Assembly (NCBI GenBank): GCA_930980855.1
Contig: CAKNIZ010000010.1
Coordinates: forward strand, 1 to 55,960
Direction: 5' to 3'
Origin: an uncultured Clostridium sp.
GTDB lineage: Bacteria > Bacillota > Clostridia > TANB77 > CAG-508
Length of the DNA stretch: 55,960 nt
The position numbers and the translations under genes were made by a program. Below the pieces are notes generated by a model. It was not told where the DNA came from and did no database searches. It saw only the letters and a program-made list of their open reading frames with translations. Position 1 is the first letter of the stretch, and each line of letters starts with the position of its first letter. Positions 1-9,579 of the stretch are shown here, one piece after another.

Positions 1-1
1 T

Positions 2-160
2 CAACAAAAATTTATGCAAGTTAGAAAAAATAAAGACAATAAAAAACTTGCCCAAAATTTTGAAAACTGGAAAAAACAGGCTAAAGAAAAAATCAATGAT
101 ATGAAAAAAGGCAGACTTACTGAAAATGAGGTTTATAATTGGATTTTAAAAAACAAATAG
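2..160 (+). CDS. C-terminal end of an unknown protein (partial)
   Basis: An open frame enters from the left edge and stops with TAG at 158-160, giving 52 residues that end in NEVYNWILKNK. It is very lysine- and asparagine-rich and helical, without a hydrophobic segment. The tail is what one sees in many mobile-element proteins, but no family can be named from this piece. It is followed by a fresh promoter at 203-231, so it is not in an operon with the next gene. Confidence 0.55.
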   Translation, partial: QQKFMQVRKNKDNKKLAQNFENWKKQAKEKINDMKKGRLTENEVYNWILKNK

Positions 161-202
161 TTATTAAATACTTTGTCTTTAGACGTTTGGGGAATGTCAA
201 AT

Positions 203-231
203 TTGCAATTTATGTCAATTTATAGTATAAT
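203..231 (+). promoter_or_regulatory. sigma-A type promoter
   Basis: TTGCAA (203-208), a 17-base spacer and a perfect TATAAT (226-231). Transcription should begin near 238, exactly where the folded leader starts. The spacer contains TTTATGTCAATT, also found in the promoter of the small membrane gene at 51565. Confidence 0.75.
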
Positions 232-235
232 ATAA

Positions 236-301
236 AGTGATATAGGTAAATCCTGTGTCGTTTACCCATTTATCACTAATTAGTGAGAGGGATTATCCTC
301 T
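236..301 (+). promoter_or_regulatory. folded 5' leader with attenuator-like hairpin
   Basis: Two hairpins follow the promoter. The first (236-277) is closed by AGTGATA/TATCACT with an inner stem GGTAAA/TTTACC around a ten-base loop. The second (286-301) is AGAGG/CCTCT and is followed after three bases by TTTTT, which resembles a short intrinsic terminator. The pair lies entirely between the transcription start and the start codon at 364, so premature termination or an RNA regulator is plausible. No known riboswitch class is recognised. Confidence 0.5.
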
Positions 302-363
302 GACTTTTTGGTTTAACATATATAATAAAAGCAACAATAAAAGATTTTAAGGAGGATTAAATT

Positions 364-633
364 ATGGTAGTATCTATTGATGTTTATGCAGTTCTTAATG
401 TGATTGAATTGATCGTAGTACTAATATTTGGAGTATTTATCTTTGTAAAAAGAGATGAAACTCTAGGCAAAACTATGCGGTTGATAACATCAGCTATTCT
501 ACTCATTATCAATGTCTTTCAGATACCTATGCAGATACAAATTGGTGAGTCCTACACGCTAACCATTATCTTAATCTTTTTGTGGTTTGTAGATGCACTA
601 TTTGCTGCATATGGTTTAGGGAAAGACTCTTGA
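364..633 (+). CDS. small three-helix membrane protein
   Basis: An 89-residue protein preceded by a good ribosome binding site (GGAGG, eight bases before ATG). Three hydrophobic stretches are visible, about residues 10-28, 39-57 and 65-84, with charged residues (KRDE) between the first two, so it should be an integral membrane protein with short loops. No enzyme motif is present. It has its own promoter, folded leader and terminator and is therefore a one-gene unit. It lies tail to tail with the relaxase gene and may be cargo of the mobile element or a neighbour of it. Function unknown. Confidence 0.7.
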   Translation: MVVSIDVYAVLNVIELIVVLIFGVFIFVKRDETLGKTMRLITSAILLIINVFQIPMQIQIGESYTLTIILIFLWFVDALFAAYGLGKDS

Positions 634-660
634 TACTACAAAAAAGAAAAACATTTCTTT

Positions 661-687
661 CCCTCGTAAGAGGGTTCTTTTTTTATC
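661..687 (+). terminator. intrinsic terminator of the small membrane gene
   Basis: CCCTC, loop GTAA, GAGGG, then TTCTTTTTTT. The tail runs into the 3' end of the converging relaxase gene. Confidence 0.75.
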
Positions 688-1930
688 TTTCTAAATCCCA
701 CTCTTTTTCTCTTTCTTCGTGTTTTATTTGTTTTTCTGGATTTATAAAAGTATTTGTTTCCTTTTGAAAATCTCTAACTAAATTATCTTCTTCAGCAATA
801 TCAAATTTTTTACAAATCCAAAAAATGAATTTTTCTAGAGTATCCCAAAACTTATTTATTATTTTGTGTAAATGGTTATTCTCTTTTTCTAACTTGTGAA
901 TTTTGTTGTGATATTTATGCTCTAATTCAAAAGATTTTTCTTTGTATTCTTCCTCAAGTTCGTCTTTTCTATTGTTAAAATCAAATTCTAAATTATTACT
1001 TTTCTTTTTATATTCTTTTTCTAAATGTTTTACTGTATTGTGTAATTCTTCATTATCTGCAAGTATTTTATCTCTTTCATTTTGATATTTTTCTGCTTCC
1101 TCTATAACTTTTGCTTGTTTTGACAATTCCTTATGCAATGAAACATTATCTTGGTATAACTCTTGTATTAATTCATCTTTTGGCTTTATAATTTCATTAC
1201 AAATTTTTTCATCTCTATTTATCATAACTTTTCTAATATCTTTTATATCTGGAACTTTTGGTAATTCTAATTTTATATTTTTTAATGTTTCTTTTGTATT
1301 TTTAAAATTAGTTACCTCTTTATATTCTTTTAAATCTATGTGTTGTCTGCCAGTTTCTTCCTTTGGTAAACCTCTTTCTAATTCAAAACTGTGTGATACC
1401 ATATAATCATAAAAGGCATTTTGTAATTGTCTATAACTATCTTTTGCTTTCCAAAATTCGCTACAAGCAAGTTTATCTATATTATTTTCTTTTTTATCTT
1501 TTGTATGAACAACAGGCAAAAAAACTAAGTGCATATGTGGACTTTGCTCATCCATATGCACTTTTGCAGATAAAATATATTGTTCTCCTAAATTCTTGTA
1601 TTCACAAACAAATTGATATGCTACTTCAAAATATCTTTTTGTTTCTTTTTCCCCTATTCTTTCAAAAAATTCTTTGTCAGATGTTATTATATATTCACAA
1701 GCTATATTACTTACTGTTTTTATTTGACCTTTTAAATTATATTCTTCTCTTATTCTATCAAATTCTTTTTCGTAACTATATTTGGGCTTTTTTAATGAAT
1801 AATTCAAATATGATTTTTCTTTATCAATGTTATCATTTGAATAATTCTTGTTTCTTCGTTCATTATGTCTAAATATCCCTTTTAAATTATCTCTTTTATA
1901 TTTTGTGTTTCTTATTATTGCATAGCTCAT
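683..1930 (-). CDS. mobV: MobV/Pre-family plasmid mobilization relaxase
   Basis: A 415-residue relaxase that would nick the transfer origin and carry the strand into a recipient. Residues 125-134 contain the family signature HMDEQSPHMH (metal-binding histidines plus Asp/Glu), and the N-terminus has the HNERRNKNY motif around residues 22-30 that supplies the nucleophile region. Residues from about 255 to 375 are a long charged coiled coil, usual for Mob_Pre proteins. The ribosome binding site is AAGGAGGTAATAT just before ATG. No coupling protein or type IV secretion genes are in view, so the element would be mobilizable rather than self-transmissible. Length and motifs look intact. Confidence 0.92.
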   Translation of the reverse strand: MSYAIIRNTKYKRDNLKGIFRHNERRNKNYSNDNIDKEKSYLNYSLKKPKYSYEKEFDRIREEYNLKGQIKTVSNIACEYIITSDKEFFERIGEKETKRYFEVAYQFVCEYKNLGEQYILSAKVHMDEQSPHMHLVFLPVVHTKDKKENNIDKLACSEFWKAKDSYRQLQNAFYDYMVSHSFELERGLPKEETGRQHIDLKEYKEVTNFKNTKETLKNIKLELPKVPDIKDIRKVMINRDEKICNEIIKPKDELIQELYQDNVSLHKELSKQAKVIEEAEKYQNERDKILADNEELHNTVKHLEKEYKKKSNNLEFDFNNRKDELEEEYKEKSFELEHKYHNKIHKLEKENNHLHKIINKFWDTLEKFIFWICKKFDIAEEDNLVRDFQKETNTFINPEKQIKHEEREKEWDLER

Positions 1931-2045
1931 ATATTACCTCCTTGCTCGTGCTAATAACACGAATATATTTTCTTATTTCTTTGCTTTTTCAAATTGTGTT
2001 GTAACACACTACAATACTTTTTTAGCCGTTGGCAAAAAAGTATTA

Positions 2046-2153
2046 GTGTGGCAGGGAAAATAAATTTTTCCCCACACCCCTTTTCCTAAAAAATATCAAC
2101 ATATTTTTTAGGTTTTAAGAATAAAGTTGCGAATAGCAAATTTATTCTTAAAA
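2046..2153. other. cluster of inverted repeats upstream of mobV (candidate oriT)
   Basis: Three consecutive hairpins lie upstream of the relaxase start: 2046-2077 (GTGTG...CACAC enclosing GGGAAAA/TTTTCCC), 2085-2112 (a perfect 12-bp repeat, CCTAAAAAATAT and its complement around CAAC) and 2113-2153 (TTTTAAGAATAAA/TTTATTCTTAAAA). MobV relaxases nick at inverted repeats just upstream of their own gene, so this is the expected place for oriT. Which hairpin carries the nick site cannot be told. Confidence 0.5.
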
Positions 2154-2197
2154 AAATCAGCCACTAAAGTAGTTTATCTACTCTAGTAGCTGATTTT
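2151..2197 (-). terminator. intrinsic terminator behind the helix-turn-helix gene
   Basis: On the minus strand AAAATCAGC and GCTGATTTTTT enclose a second stem TAGAGTAG/CTACTTTA, ending in a T run, 18 bases after the stop codon of the upstream gene. Confidence 0.75.
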
Positions 2198-2214
2198 CTA
2201 TATGCAAATGCTTA

Positions 2215-2730
2215 TTATTTTGTTAGCATATCTGCATTTGCATATAGTTTAGTAAAGTCATAGCCAGTATAATCTCGTTCTTCAAAGTTAGCATTACTCT
2301 TTTTGTAAATTTTGTTGTTGCTATTATATTTATTATTTATATTTTTATTATTATATTTATTATCCTTAAACTTTTCTTCAATAGGGGTATTGAAGTTTTG
2401 TTGGAGAGGGTATTTAACTTTTGTTAAATAGGTATCATTATTTTTTACTATTGGTATTAGTTTTCTCATTTCTATTTGTTTGCTATTTTCTTTGTAAATC
2501 AATTCAATGCTAATATAATTCTTATCTTTTAATGAATTTACTAATTTTGATACTTGTGTTATTGATATATTTAATAATTCACTTATAGATTTATTAGTTA
2601 GATAACAATAATTGTTTTCTTTACTTAAATATAAAATTATTGCATATATATACTTTTCTTTATCACTTAACTTATTATCTGTTAATATTTCTATTGGTAT
2701 CCATACACCTTTTAAATTTAAGTTAGACAT
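2215..2730 (-). CDS. winged-helix replication-type protein of the mobile element
   Basis: A 171-residue protein. Residues 8-85 look like the helix-turn-helix domain seen in many Firmicutes plasmid and element Rep proteins: GVWIPIEIL, LSDKEKYIYAIILYLS, then a recognition segment SISELLNISITQVSKLVNSL. The rest is a lysine- and asparagine-rich low-complexity tail. The ATG at 2730 is chosen because AGAAGGTGAGGG lies just upstream; a TTG 18 bases earlier would overlap that site. It sits between the group II intron and the candidate oriT, with its own terminator. It could be a replication initiator or only a DNA-binding regulator. Confidence 0.6.
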   Translation of the reverse strand: MSNLNLKGVWIPIEILTDNKLSDKEKYIYAIILYLSKENNYCYLTNKSISELLNISITQVSKLVNSLKDKNYISIELIYKENSKQIEMRKLIPIVKNNDTYLTKVKYPLQQNFNTPIEEKFKDNKYNNKNINNKYNSNNKIYKKSNANFEERDYTGYDFTKLYANADMLTK

Positions 2731-2837
2731 TCCCTCACCTTCTTCCAATCATTCGCTTCATTTTCAATTTTTAGCCTTTTAAAATTGTTTTTAGTATCAC
2801 TTTATATCTTTTTTGATGTAGATAAAAAATTTCCAAT

Positions 2838-2911
2838 CGAGTAGGAGAAATATCATTAATTGATATTTCGTCCTCTCACACCACCGTACGTACCGTTCGG
2901 TATACGGCGGT
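2838..2911 (-). ncRNA. group II intron domains V and VI
   Basis: Domain V (2880-2911) pairs ACCGCCGTA with TACGGTGGT, has the two-base CG bulge, and an upper stem TACC/GGTA capped by GAAC. Domain VI follows as a hairpin GAGAGGA-GAAATATCA / TGATATTTC-TCCT-A-CTC, in which the unpaired A is the expected branch point, six bases before the intron end. Both look intact, so the ribozyme could still be active. Confidence 0.85.
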
Positions 2912-2928
2912 TCAATAGAATTAATACT

Positions 2929-4329
2929 TTAACAGTATACACTAGAAACACTTAGGTATCCTAATCTTTCTAGTGTTTTATTATTTAAACTTTTTCCCAG
3001 AATTGGACTATTTGATATTCTCCAATATGATTTTCTTGTATTTGCAAATTGCCATGCTTTATCTTTTTCTATTCCTAGTCTCACTAAGTTTTCATATTTT
3101 GTTTTGATTTTCTTCCATTGTTTCCAATAGCACATTCTTATTCTTCTTCGTATCCATTCATCTAGTTTTTCTGCTATCCTTTTCATGTTTGCTATTTTGA
3201 AATAATTTACCCAACCTCTTATTACTTGTCTCAACTTTAGAAATCTTGTTTCCATACTCATTGCATTACTCCTTGATGTTATTTCTCGTATTTTATCTTT
3301 GAATTTCTCTATTGACTTTGGGTGTATTCTTATTTCAACTTTTCCTTTAGTTTGATAAAAAGAAAATCCCAAATATTTTATTCTCCATGGTCTATCAACT
3401 TTGCTCTTCTCTCTATTCACTTTTAGTCTTAATTTCTTTTCAATGAACTTGGTAATGCTTTCCATTACTCTTTCTGCTGCCTTTTTACTTTTTGTGAATA
3501 TTATACAGTCGTCTGCATAGCGAACAAACTGCAATCCTCTACTTTCAAGTTCTTTGTCTAGCCCATTAAGCATTATGTTACTTAATATTGGAGATATATT
3601 TCCTCCTTGTGGTGTTCCTTTTTCTGTCTTTTCAAATACTCCATTTACTAGTACTCCTGCCTGTAGATACTTTCTTATTAGTGACACAACTTTATCTTCA
3701 TTTACTGTTCTTCTTATTATTGATATTAGCAAATCTTGATTTACTGTATCGAAGAATTTTTCTAAATCCAAATCTACTACCCATTTATATCCATTGTTCA
3801 TTATTTCTTTAGCTCTCAGTATTGCATCGTGGCAACTTCTATTTGGTCTAAATCCATAACTATTTTCTGAAAATATTGGTTCGTAGATTTTGCTTAATTG
3901 TTGTGCTATTGCTTGTTGTATTACTCTATCTACTACTGTAGGTATTCCTAGTTTTCTTTTGCTTCCGTCTGCTTTTGGTATTTCTACCCTTCTTACTGCC
4001 TTGGGATTGTATTCCCCTTTCCTAATGTCTTCCTTGATTTGTTCGCCGTTTTCTTTTAGATATTGTAGAAGTTCATCTACTCGCATATCGTCAATTCCGC
4101 TAGCTCCCTTATTTCCTTTCACTCTTTTATATGCTAAGTTCATATTATCTCGTGAAAGTATTTCCTCAAGTATTTCATTAGTTACTGTTTTAGTATCGAT
4201 TTCTTCTAATTCAGACACATCAAGAATACTAGGTACTTCTACATTACCTTCAGTTTCCAACTTATTCTCTTGTAGATAGTCTTCTATTCGAAGTTGTCTA
4301 CCATTTTCATATCCTTGGTTACCTTTCAT
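2929..4329 (-). CDS. ltrA: group II intron reverse transcriptase/maturase
   Basis: A 466-residue intron-encoded protein that splices and mobilises its own intron by target-primed reverse transcription. The palm carries GTPQGG (238-243) and the catalytic YADD (271-274); the finger region has NKGASGID and RRVEIPKADG; the maturase (X) domain follows with IRGWVNYF and IRRRIRMCYWKQWKK. There is no C-terminal HNH endonuclease, as in class C proteins such as MarathonRT from Eubacterium rectale, which it resembles strongly along its length. About 50 extra residues precede the usual N-terminus. All catalytic residues are present. Confidence 0.93.
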   Translation of the reverse strand: MKGNQGYENGRQLRIEDYLQENKLETEGNVEVPSILDVSELEEIDTKTVTNEILEEILSRDNMNLAYKRVKGNKGASGIDDMRVDELLQYLKENGEQIKEDIRKGEYNPKAVRRVEIPKADGSKRKLGIPTVVDRVIQQAIAQQLSKIYEPIFSENSYGFRPNRSCHDAILRAKEIMNNGYKWVVDLDLEKFFDTVNQDLLISIIRRTVNEDKVVSLIRKYLQAGVLVNGVFEKTEKGTPQGGNISPILSNIMLNGLDKELESRGLQFVRYADDCIIFTKSKKAAERVMESITKFIEKKLRLKVNREKSKVDRPWRIKYLGFSFYQTKGKVEIRIHPKSIEKFKDKIREITSRSNAMSMETRFLKLRQVIRGWVNYFKIANMKRIAEKLDEWIRRRIRMCYWKQWKKIKTKYENLVRLGIEKDKAWQFANTRKSYWRISNSPILGKSLNNKTLERLGYLSVSSVYC

Positions 4330-4750
4330 TAAAACAAATCCTCCTATCGTTCAACCCTTCACAGTTCGTATATATCCAAACTGCCACTATGGTATCTGCT
4401 GACTTCTGGCATTTTATTCTAATATCACTATTAGCATTTTCATATCTATTTCAATATATTTCCAAAATACCAGACCTCCCCAGGTAAGAACAACAACCTT
4501 CCTCTCATATATCTGCCACATTTACTGTATGAGCCTCGGATAGTTACTAGGGTTTTGCTTTGTTAAGCAAGCTCGCCCAGCTCAATTCAGCCTTATATGT
4601 GATTTCTGTTCGTCAGACCAAGATTTTGTTATTGACTTCTTTCAGATTCCTCCTCACGAAGGACACCCTTGTCATTCACTAACAGTTCGCCACTATCAGG
4701 CACTGTATGGGACTTTCACCCACAAGTTGTTGCCCATGCTGGGCACACTT

Positions 4751-4787
4751 AAAAAATCGCTTTAGATTTTTGGTCTAAAACGATTTT
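4751..4787 (-). terminator. terminator of the KilA-N gene, target of the intron
   Basis: Minus strand: AAAATCG-TTTTAGA, loop, TCTAAAG-CGATTTTTT. The intron starts three bases after the T run. Confidence 0.8.
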
Positions 4788-4799
4788 ATTTTTGAATTG

Positions 4800-4813
4800 T
4801 CCAGACGTCTGGA
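4800..4813. repeat. 14-bp perfect palindrome
   Basis: TCCAGACGTCTGGA lies between the KilA-N stop codon and its terminator. It might be a protein-binding site or chance; no partner copy was noticed in the window. Confidence 0.4.
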
Positions 4814-4827
4814 TTATTTAAAATATT

Positions 4828-5724
4828 TTATTTTGAATTTTTATCTTTAAGTTTCAATATTTTATTTTCATTTATTTCATTTTGCATACTTTCTAATTCT
4901 TTTATTCCTTTATTATCTTCTAAAACTCTCATCTGTCTTCTTGCTGACTCATTTAATTTTATTAACCTTTCACTTTGTGGTACTCCTGCATTGATTAATT
5001 CTGCATTTGTATTTTCTAAATTACTTAAAATAACTAAATGAAGTAAATCAGTAAAATCTCTGATATTTCCTTTTTCAGCTAATTCTGGATTTTGTGTTCT
5101 CCACTGTTTAGCTGTCATTCCAAATAATGCAACATTTAATACATCTGCTTCTTCTGCATAAGCATATCTTTTTTGTTCTTCTGTTAAAATTGGAACGATG
5201 TTTGTTTTTACTGCATCAGTATGTACTAAATAATTTACCTTTGATAATACTCTATTAGCATGCCATTCAATTTTATATTGATATGCTTCATTTTTCTTTA
5301 GTCTTTCAAATTCTTGAATTAAATACAATTTAAATTCTGGAGATAGCCAACTTGCAAACTCAAATGCTATATCACTATGTGCAAATGTTCCTCCATTATT
5401 TCCAGACTTTGATATAATACCAATAGCATTTGTTTCTTTTATCCATTTTTGTGGCGACATATAAAAACTATGTTTACCTGCTTCATTCTCAAAGGTCTCG
5501 AATTCGTGACCTTTGAAATTTTCATTATTAAGTTTTTCCCATAATCCTAAATATGAAATTACATCTTTATTTCTCATCCACGCTTGTACTGGTATTTTAG
5601 GTTCTTCTGGATTTGCATATCTTGCTAAATCAGTTAATGAAATATATTCCTTATTATTTATTCTTATAACATTCACTTTATTGTTTTCAACATATATTTC
5701 TGTTTTTATAATATCTTTGTTCAT
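4828..5724 (-). CDS. KilA-N domain protein
   Basis: A 298-residue protein with an N-terminal KilA-N DNA-binding domain (about residues 20-140): NKEYISLTDLARYANPEEP, IPVQAWMRNKDVISYLGLWE, FENEAGKHSFYMSPQKWI, and the hallmark GGTFAHSDIAFEFASWLSPEF. The C-terminal half (YAEEADVLNVALFGMTAKQW, DLLHLVILSNLENTNAEL) is the helical part often attached to this domain in phage and plasmid proteins. Such proteins are carried by phages and mobile elements and bind DNA; the exact job is unknown. A 27-bp palindrome lies just upstream of the start and another 26-bp palindrome is embedded in codons 70-79. Downstream is the terminator invaded by the group II intron. Confidence 0.85.
   Translation of the reverse strand: MNKDIIKTEIYVENNKVNVIRINNKEYISLTDLARYANPEEPKIPVQAWMRNKDVISYLGLWEKLNNENFKGHEFETFENEAGKHSFYMSPQKWIKETNAIGIISKSGNNGGTFAHSDIAFEFASWLSPEFKLYLIQEFERLKKNEAYQYKIEWHANRVLSKVNYLVHTDAVKTNIVPILTEEQKRYAYAEEADVLNVALFGMTAKQWRTQNPELAEKGNIRDFTDLLHLVILSNLENTNAELINAGVPQSERLIKLNESARRQMRVLEDNKGIKELESMQNEINENKILKLKDKNSK
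5490..5515. repeat. 26-bp palindrome inside the KilA-N gene
   Basis: Arms CAAAGGTC/GACCTTTG flank T-CGAATTCG-T, so the whole block is self-complementary except for one T/T mismatch pair. It is read in frame as FKGHEFETFE. A nearly identical copy lies at 5851-5876 outside the gene. Confidence 0.75.
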
Positions 5725-5742
5725 ATATTTTACCTTCTTTCT

Positions 5743-5769
5743 AATTGTGCAAATGACATCTGCACAATT
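5743..5769. promoter_or_regulatory. palindromic operator candidate before the KilA-N gene
   Basis: AATTGTGCA, nine-base spacer, TGCACAATT, starting 19 bases upstream of the KilA-N start codon and next to its ribosome binding site. The position fits autoregulation, but no binding protein is identified. Confidence 0.5.
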
Positions 5770-5850
5770 TATTTTCTGTTAAACTGCATTATATCATCTA
5801 TTTTCAAATTTTTCATTAAAAATCTCAAAAAAGACAATTTTTTTATTTTT

Positions 5851-5876
5851 CAAAGGTCTCGAATTTGTGACCTTTG
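5851..5876. repeat. second copy of the KilA-N palindrome, non-coding
   Basis: CAAAGGTC...GACCTTTG with the centre TCGAATTTGT differs from the copy inside the gene at one base. Read on the minus strand in the matching frame it gives FKGHKFETFEK followed by a stop, so it could be a scrap of a second KilA-N gene rather than a regulatory site. Confidence 0.65.
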
Positions 5877-6025
5877 AATTTTACACATATATAATCTTTT
5901 TTTGATTCATTATTTTCTATATAATTCTAAATTTCTTTTAACTTTAACTATTATTATAAAATAAAAAAAATGAAGTTGTATTTTTTACAAATTCATTTTC
6001 TAAATATGTGAAAATTTTATTTTTA

Positions 6026-6148
6026 CTAAATTGTTGTTAGGAGGAAACCTTTGCTATTACTACATTTTATTTTTTCGTCATAAGAGAACAAAATTGTAAT
6101 AACTAACGCAATTAATGTAATTCCTTGATTTTTTCTAAAATTCTTCAT
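6026..6148 (-). pseudogene. truncated type IV prepilin-like peptide
   Basis: A 40-residue frame with a good ribosome binding site (AAAGGAGAG) begins MKNFRKNQGITLIALVITI, the classic type III prepilin signal: a basic leader, glycine at the processing site, then a hydrophobic helix. In real pilins the helix continues for some 20 residues. Here it breaks after ITIL into FSYDEKIKC and stops at residue 40, with no pilin head. It is most likely the 5' end of a decayed pilin-like gene. It lies between the KilA-N gene and the XRE regulator. Confidence 0.55.
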
Positions 6149-6301
6149 GATTTTTTCTCTCCTTTTCTCTTGTTATAAATTGATTATATAACAATATGTT
6201 TTAAAAGACAATACAACATTTTGTTTTATTTTATAATTTTTTTAGTTTTTCTTATAGTTTGTACAAATTTTAATATTTTTATAAGAAAGGAACTAAAAAA
6301 T

Positions 6302-6553
6302 ATGGAAACTCGCATCAAAAATCTTAGAGAAGATAATGACCTTACTCAAAAACAATTAAGCAAATTTCTTAATATTTCTCAAGTTGCATATTCTTATTAT
6401 GAACTTAGTAAAAGAAATATTCCTTTAGAATTATTGTGTAAATTAGCAGATTTTTATAATACTAGCATTGATTATTTGTTATATAGAACTGATGAAATGA
6501 CACCTTATCCACAAAATGCAAAATCTGCTTCTAAAGAACCTCTCAAAGTATAA
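6302..6553 (+). CDS. XRE-family helix-turn-helix regulator
   Basis: An 83-residue DNA-binding protein. The HTH_3 fold is clear: METRIKNLREDNDLTQKQL, then KFLNISQVAYSYYELSKR and the closing helix ADFYNTSIDYLLYRTD. The ATG at 6302 is chosen because AGAAAGGA lies nine bases upstream; the frame extends 27 codons further but without a site. It is transcribed away from the KilA-N gene and ends at a terminator, so it is probably a repressor of element genes. Confidence 0.85.
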   Translation: METRIKNLREDNDLTQKQLSKFLNISQVAYSYYELSKRNIPLELLCKLADFYNTSIDYLLYRTDEMTPYPQNAKSASKEPLKV

Positions 6554-6568
6554 TTACATATTGTTATT

Positions 6569-6600
6569 ACTATCCTTAAATTAATTAGGATAGTTTTTTA
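6569..6600 (+). terminator. intrinsic terminator
   Basis: ACTATCC, a 12-base loop, GGATAGT, then TTTTTA, 16 bases after the stop codon. Confidence 0.8.
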
Positions 6601-6702
6601 TTATTTAAAAATATATTATATTAAAAAAATCTATTTGTCAATGGTTGCACACTAACTTTTAATAACTGATTTTGCTATACTTGATGTGGAGGTAGATGTG
6701 CT

Positions 6703-6957
6703 ATGACTTTGTCTCAGGCTATTATTGATAGAATACTGCAACTTCAACAAGATAGAAAAATAACTACTAATAAACTAGCTACTCTTTCTGGTCTAGCTCA
6801 GCCTACAGTAAGAGATGTTTTATATGGGGTTAGTAAATCTCCGAAAATTAATACTATTTTGCATATATGCGAGGGATTAGATATAAAATTAAGAGAATTC
6901 TTTGATGATCCAATTTTTGATAATGTTGTGGATGAAGAAAATGATGAAGATACATAA
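6703..6957 (+). CDS. XRE-family helix-turn-helix regulator
   Basis: An 84-residue protein of the Cro/CI type: AIIDRILQLQQDRKITTNKL, then the recognition segment SGLAQPTVRDVLYG and INTILHICEGLDIKLREFF, with an acidic tail (DEENDEDT). The ribosome binding site is GGAGGT nine bases before ATG. It is a single-gene unit closed by a terminator. Proteins of this size and shape are common in Clostridia in mobile and genomic settings. It may regulate the element or be independent of it. Confidence 0.85.
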   Translation: MTLSQAIIDRILQLQQDRKITTNKLATLSGLAQPTVRDVLYGVSKSPKINTILHICEGLDIKLREFFDDPIFDNVVDEENDEDT

Positions 6958-7000
6958 ATAGCATAATTACTAATAATTTAAGTAACTATGCTATTTTTTA
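6958..7000 (+). terminator. intrinsic terminator
   Basis: ATAGCATA and TATGCTAT with a 21-base loop, then TTTTTTA, directly after the stop codon. Confidence 0.78.
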
Positions 7001-7219
7001 TATTTACAGAGGTTGAAAAGGTTTTTCTCGTTTTATATTAATTATAATATTATAAATGATAAAATATTTTTTATTATAATTGTTTATTTTTCTAAAGGGC
7101 TTGGGATGTATCCCAAAATTTGAATTTTGACTAGGGAGGAAAAATTCAATGCTTGTTAGGAAATATATGGGAGTACAAAAATTGCATTTAGTTTGAAATT
7201 TTCCTCTAATTTTTTATTT
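7001..7219. other. intergenic stretch with one small palindrome
   Basis: Between the XRE terminator and the recombinase end I see no gene above 15 codons. A short palindrome TTGGGA-TGTA-TCCCAA lies at 7101-7116. It is followed by a ribosome-binding-like GGGAGGA and a 15-codon frame, MLVRKYMGVQKLHLV, which may be a leftover of a gene split by insertion. This is where an attachment site of the recombinase could lie, but no repeat partner was found. Confidence 0.4.
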
Positions 7220-9343
<2,124 letters not shown>

Positions 9344-9380
9344 ATCACACCATCCTTCCTTTTTTCAAGTTAAAGGCGAC

Positions 9381-9408
9381 AAAAAAATCAACCTTTTACA
9401 GTTGATTT
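9381..9408 (-). terminator. terminator of tRNA-Gly
   Basis: Minus strand AAATCAAC, loop, GTTGATTTTTTT, about 35 bases beyond the CCA end of the tRNA. Confidence 0.75.
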
Positions 9409-9444
9409 ATCAATACTTTCGTCTGGTGCGACGATTTTACTTAA

Positions 9445-9518
<74 letters not shown>

Positions 9519-9539
9519 ATATTAAATTTATAACATAGG

Positions 9540-9574
9540 AAGCTAATTGGCATTTGTAATTTGTCAATTAGCTT
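9540..9574. repeat. inverted repeat behind the GT51 gene
   Basis: AAGCTAATTG and CAATTAGCTT with a 15-base loop, between the stop codon of the glycosyltransferase and tRNA-Gly. It may stop or process the transcript, although no long T run follows on the minus strand. Confidence 0.45.
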
Positions 9575-9579
9575 TTGCT

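Larger units (their letters stand above)
2836..4748 (-). mobile_element. group II intron, probably class C, about 1.9 kb
   Basis: On the minus strand the intron begins with GTGTGCCC at 4748 (5' consensus GUGYG) and ends with CTCGAT near 2836 (3' consensus AY). Domain V (2880-2911) and domain VI with a bulged adenosine are present and well paired. The reverse transcriptase is encoded in the domain IV position. The insertion point is three bases past the U-run of an intrinsic terminator (4751-4787), the site preference described for class C introns. The 420 bases between the 5' end and the start codon carry domains I-III. Boundaries are good to a base or two. Confidence 0.88.
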
